Shown: piece by piece, positions 62,224 to 64,000 of the stretch | Layout: each line of letters starts with the position of its first letter | How positions within the stretch are numbered: the stretch's first letter is position 1 | The notes under the pieces: model-generated | Database searches by the model: none | What the model was told of the DNA's origin: nothing | Seen by the model: only the letters and a program-made list of their open reading frames with translations | Program-made: the position numbers and the translations under genes | Assembly (NCBI GenBank): GCA_963663375.1 | Contig: OY760195.1 | Coordinates: 2,666,001 to 2,730,000 of the forward strand | DNA from: JAYREN01 sp963663375 | Lineage (GTDB): Bacteria > Acidobacteriota > Holophagae > Holophagales > Holophagaceae | Direction of reading: 5' to 3' | DNA length: 64,000 nt

Positions 62224-63516
62224 ATGTCCCTGCTCGTGAAGAATGCCCGAATCCTGGATCCCGCCCAGAAGCTGGATGGCCCAGGCTCCCTGCTGGTGGT
62301 GGAAGGCAAGGTGGCCGTGATCGGGAGTGGGGCCGAAGCGGATCCCCGCGCCCAGGGCGCCGAGGTGGTGGATGCGGGCGGCAAGCTGCTGGTGCCGGGC
62401 CTCGTTGATCTGCACGTGCACTTCCGCGAACCCGGTCAGACCGCCAAGGAGAACATCGAAACCGGCAGCCGGGCCGCGGTGGCCGGGGGCTTCACCTCGG
62501 TCTGTGCCATGGCCAACACCAAGCCCATCAACGACTCGGTGGCCATCACGGAGATGATGCTCACCCGCGCCGCCAAGGCCGACCTCTGCCGCTACTTCCC
62601 AATCGGCGCGCTCACCCGGGGCATGGAGGGCGAGGAACTGGCGGATTACGGCACCCTGCAGGCGGCGGGCTGCGTGGCCTTCAGCGATGATGGCAAGTCT
62701 GTGATGAATGCCGCCATCATGCGCCGGGCGCTGAAGTACACCGCCTGGATCGATGCGCCGGTGGTGGCCCACGAGGAGGACACCAACCTCTCGGGCAAGG
62801 GCTACATGAACGAGGGCCCCGTGAGCGCCTGCCTGGGTTGCCTGGGCATTCCCAGCGCCGCCGAGGAGGTCATGGTGGCCCGGGATCTGGTGCTGGCGGA
62901 GTACACCGGGGGCCATCTCCATCTGGCCCATCTCTCTACCAAGAGCAGCATCGCCATGGTGCGCGAGGCCAAGCGGCGCGGGCTGCGGGTCACCTGCGAG
63001 GTGACGCCCCATCATTTCGCGCTTACGGACAAGGAACTGACCAAGTTCGACGCCAACTACAAGATGAATCCCCCCCTGCGCACCCAGGCCGATATCGAGG
63101 CCATCCTGGAAGGGCTGGCAGATGGCACGGTGGACGCCATCGCCACGGATCATGCGCCCCATGCCTGGGATGACAAGGAGTGCGAACTGCCCATCGCGGC
63201 CTTCGGCGTGATCGGCCTGGAGACGGCGCTGCCTCTGACCCTGGAGCTGCTGGTGAACCGCAAGGTGATCAGCCTGGCTCGTGCCTTCGAGTTGCTGAGC
63301 AGCGGCCCCGCCAAGGCCTTCAATCTGCACAAGAAGGGCCTGGGCAGTCTGGCGGTGGGCAACCCCGCGGATTTCATCCTGGTGGATCACGAGGCCAAGA
63401 TCAGCGTGGACCGCGCCTTCATCCAGAGCCGCTCCTTCAACACCCCCTTCAAGGGCTGGGAACTCCCCGGCAAGGTGCTGGGCACCTGGGTGGGCGGCAA
63501 GAGGGTCTGGGGCTGA
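62224..63516 (+). CDS. pyrC: Dihydroorotase
   Basis: Dihydroorotase cyclises carbamoyl aspartate in pyrimidine synthesis. The 430-residue type I enzyme has the first metal motif DLHVHFREPG (H64, H66), the substrate Asn in CAMANTKPIND and VTPHHFAL. The catalytic Asp is in AIATDHAPH. The ATG at 62224 is chosen because GAGGTG precedes it; an in-frame ATG at 62200 has no site. It stands apart from other pyr genes here, 43 bp after the PilZ gene, and is closed by a strong terminator. Confidence 0.97.
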   Translation: MSLLVKNARILDPAQKLDGPGSLLVVEGKVAVIGSGAEADPRAQGAEVVDAGGKLLVPGLVDLHVHFREPGQTAKENIETGSRAAVAGGFTSVCAMANTKPINDSVAITEMMLTRAAKADLCRYFPIGALTRGMEGEELADYGTLQAAGCVAFSDDGKSVMNAAIMRRALKYTAWIDAPVVAHEEDTNLSGKGYMNEGPVSACLGCLGIPSAAEEVMVARDLVLAEYTGGHLHLAHLSTKSSIAMVREAKRRGLRVTCEVTPHHFALTDKELTKFDANYKMNPPLRTQADIEAILEGLADGTVDAIATDHAPHAWDDKECELPIAAFGVIGLETALPLTLELLVNRKVISLARAFELLSSGPAKAFNLHKKGLGSLAVGNPADFILVDHEAKISVDRAFIQSRSFNTPFKGWELPGKVLGTWVGGKRVWG

Positions 63517-63537
63517 GGCTCTTCGCGTCTCTGATCG

Positions 63538-63566
63538 AAAAGGCCCGGACATCGTCCGGGCCTTTT
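63538..63566. terminator. Bidirectional intrinsic terminator
   Basis: AAAAGGCCCGGAC pairs perfectly with GTCCGGGCCTTTT around ATC. It lies between the convergent pyrC and SPFH/SHOCT genes, with A and T runs serving both directions. Confidence 0.93.
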
Positions 63567-63583
63567 CATAGGTGGAATGAGGG

Positions 63584-64000
63584 CTAGGCGCCCATGCCGT
63601 GCTTCTTCATGATGGCGCCCCGCTGGGCGTCGAATTCGGCCTGGTTGATGAGCTGGGAGTCGAAGAGATCCTTGAGGTCCGTGAGTTCTTCCTTGAGGGT
63701 TTTTGCAGGGGCCGCCGGGGCCGCGGGGGCTGCGGGCTGGCCCATCTGGTTGAAGCCCTGGTTCATCTGGGTGGCGGCCTGGCCCATCTGGTTGCCCATC
63801 ATGTTGCCCATGCCGAAACCCAGACCCACGCCCATGCCCATGCCGGCCACGCCGCCGGGGTTCGAGGCGGCAAGGGGAATGGAATCCGCCACCTGCATCT
63901 GCGTGTAGGCGCCCATGACGGGGGCCATCATGCCCACGCTGGTGCGCTTGTCCATCATGGCTTCCACTTCTTCGGGCAGGCTGATGTTCTCGATGAAGAG
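63584..64000 (-). CDS. SPFH-type protein with C-terminal SHOCT-like domain (partial)
   Basis: The frame is open to the window edge, so only the last ~138 residues are seen. LFIENISLPEEVEAMMDKRTSVG followed by a Gly/Met/Asn/Gln-rich linker is characteristic of the end of YdjI/virion-core-like SPFH proteins. A short SHOCT-like helical hairpin (LTDLKDLFDSQLINQAEFDAQRGAIMKKHG) closes the protein. Such proteins scaffold membrane complexes, but the exact role is unknown. It converges with pyrC. Confidence 0.75.
   Translation of the reverse strand, partial: LFIENISLPEEVEAMMDKRTSVGMMAPVMGAYTQMQVADSIPLAASNPGGVAGMGMGVGLGFGMGNMMGNQMGQAATQMNQGFNQMGQPAAPAAPAAPAKTLKEELTDLKDLFDSQLINQAEFDAQRGAIMKKHGMGA

Overview
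The window is a G+C-rich chromosomal segment of a Gram-negative bacterium. It looks like an acidobacterium of the Holophagae (Geothrix/Holophaga type). The basis is the overall G+C, the order tRNA-tuf-rpmG-tRNA-secE-nusG-rplKAJL-rpoBC, and an eight-cysteine zinc-ribbon insertion in RpoB that I associate with Acidobacteriota from memory. The Gram-negative envelope is supported by FadL-like and other beta-barrel proteins, an LpxL-type acyltransferase and O-antigen-type genes. The taxonomic call is an inference; no rRNA gene is present to settle it.

Layout. 1-9 kb holds housekeeping genes on mixed strands: a partial sensor kinase, alaS, purH, a small porin-like protein, an isolated short nuoG and a DCC-family protein. 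9-21.8 kb carries DUF3667, lpxL-like, rsgA, efp, a Ser/Thr kinase, a CAAX-type protease, nadA, glnA, a FadL-like porin and rlmB. 21.9-36.2 kb is the translation/transcription block: tRNA-Tyr, -Gly and -Thr, tuf, rpmG, tRNA-Trp, secE, nusG, rplK, rplA, rplJ, rplL, rpoB and rpoC, closed by a strong terminator. 36.2-43.3 kb is a surface-polysaccharide precursor operon: a Wzz-like protein, dTDP-rhamnose genes, and gmd/rmd for GDP-deoxymannose sugars. A toxin-antitoxin pair sits between gmd and rfbB. 43.3-49.5 kb is a strikingly AT-rich glycosyltransferase/flippase/polymerase segment that looks foreign. 49.6-54.0 kb is a tightly overlapping minus-strand operon: a DUF1972 glycosyltransferase, a formyltransferase, a polysaccharide deacetylase and an LTA-synthase-like sulfatase. 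54.1-59.8 kb is repeat-rich and contains a nucleotidyltransferase/HTH operon, pnp and a biotinyl-like domain protein. 59.8-64 kb holds a cation efflux protein, a PilZ-receiver fusion, pyrC and the end of an SPFH/SHOCT-type protein.

The most unusual content is intergenic. A set of repeats shares one architecture: short reiterated octamer-like units at one end, and the same units inverted at the other. Between the arms lies nothing, another palindrome, or a gene. Four related CACCGATG elements are nested palindromes with different numbers of inner layers, and one copy looks like an empty site for the inner layer. Two GxxExxY (PD-(D/E)XK-like) genes each sit precisely between such inverted arms. 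A toxin-antitoxin pair and a nucleotidyltransferase/HTH operon are also bracketed by these repeats, the latter by roughly 0.5-kb direct copies of a three-palindrome cluster. A separate 310-bp nested palindrome lies upstream of the CAAX protease gene. I propose these as members of a poorly described family of palindromic, possibly mobile elements that may be associated with GxxExxY proteins.
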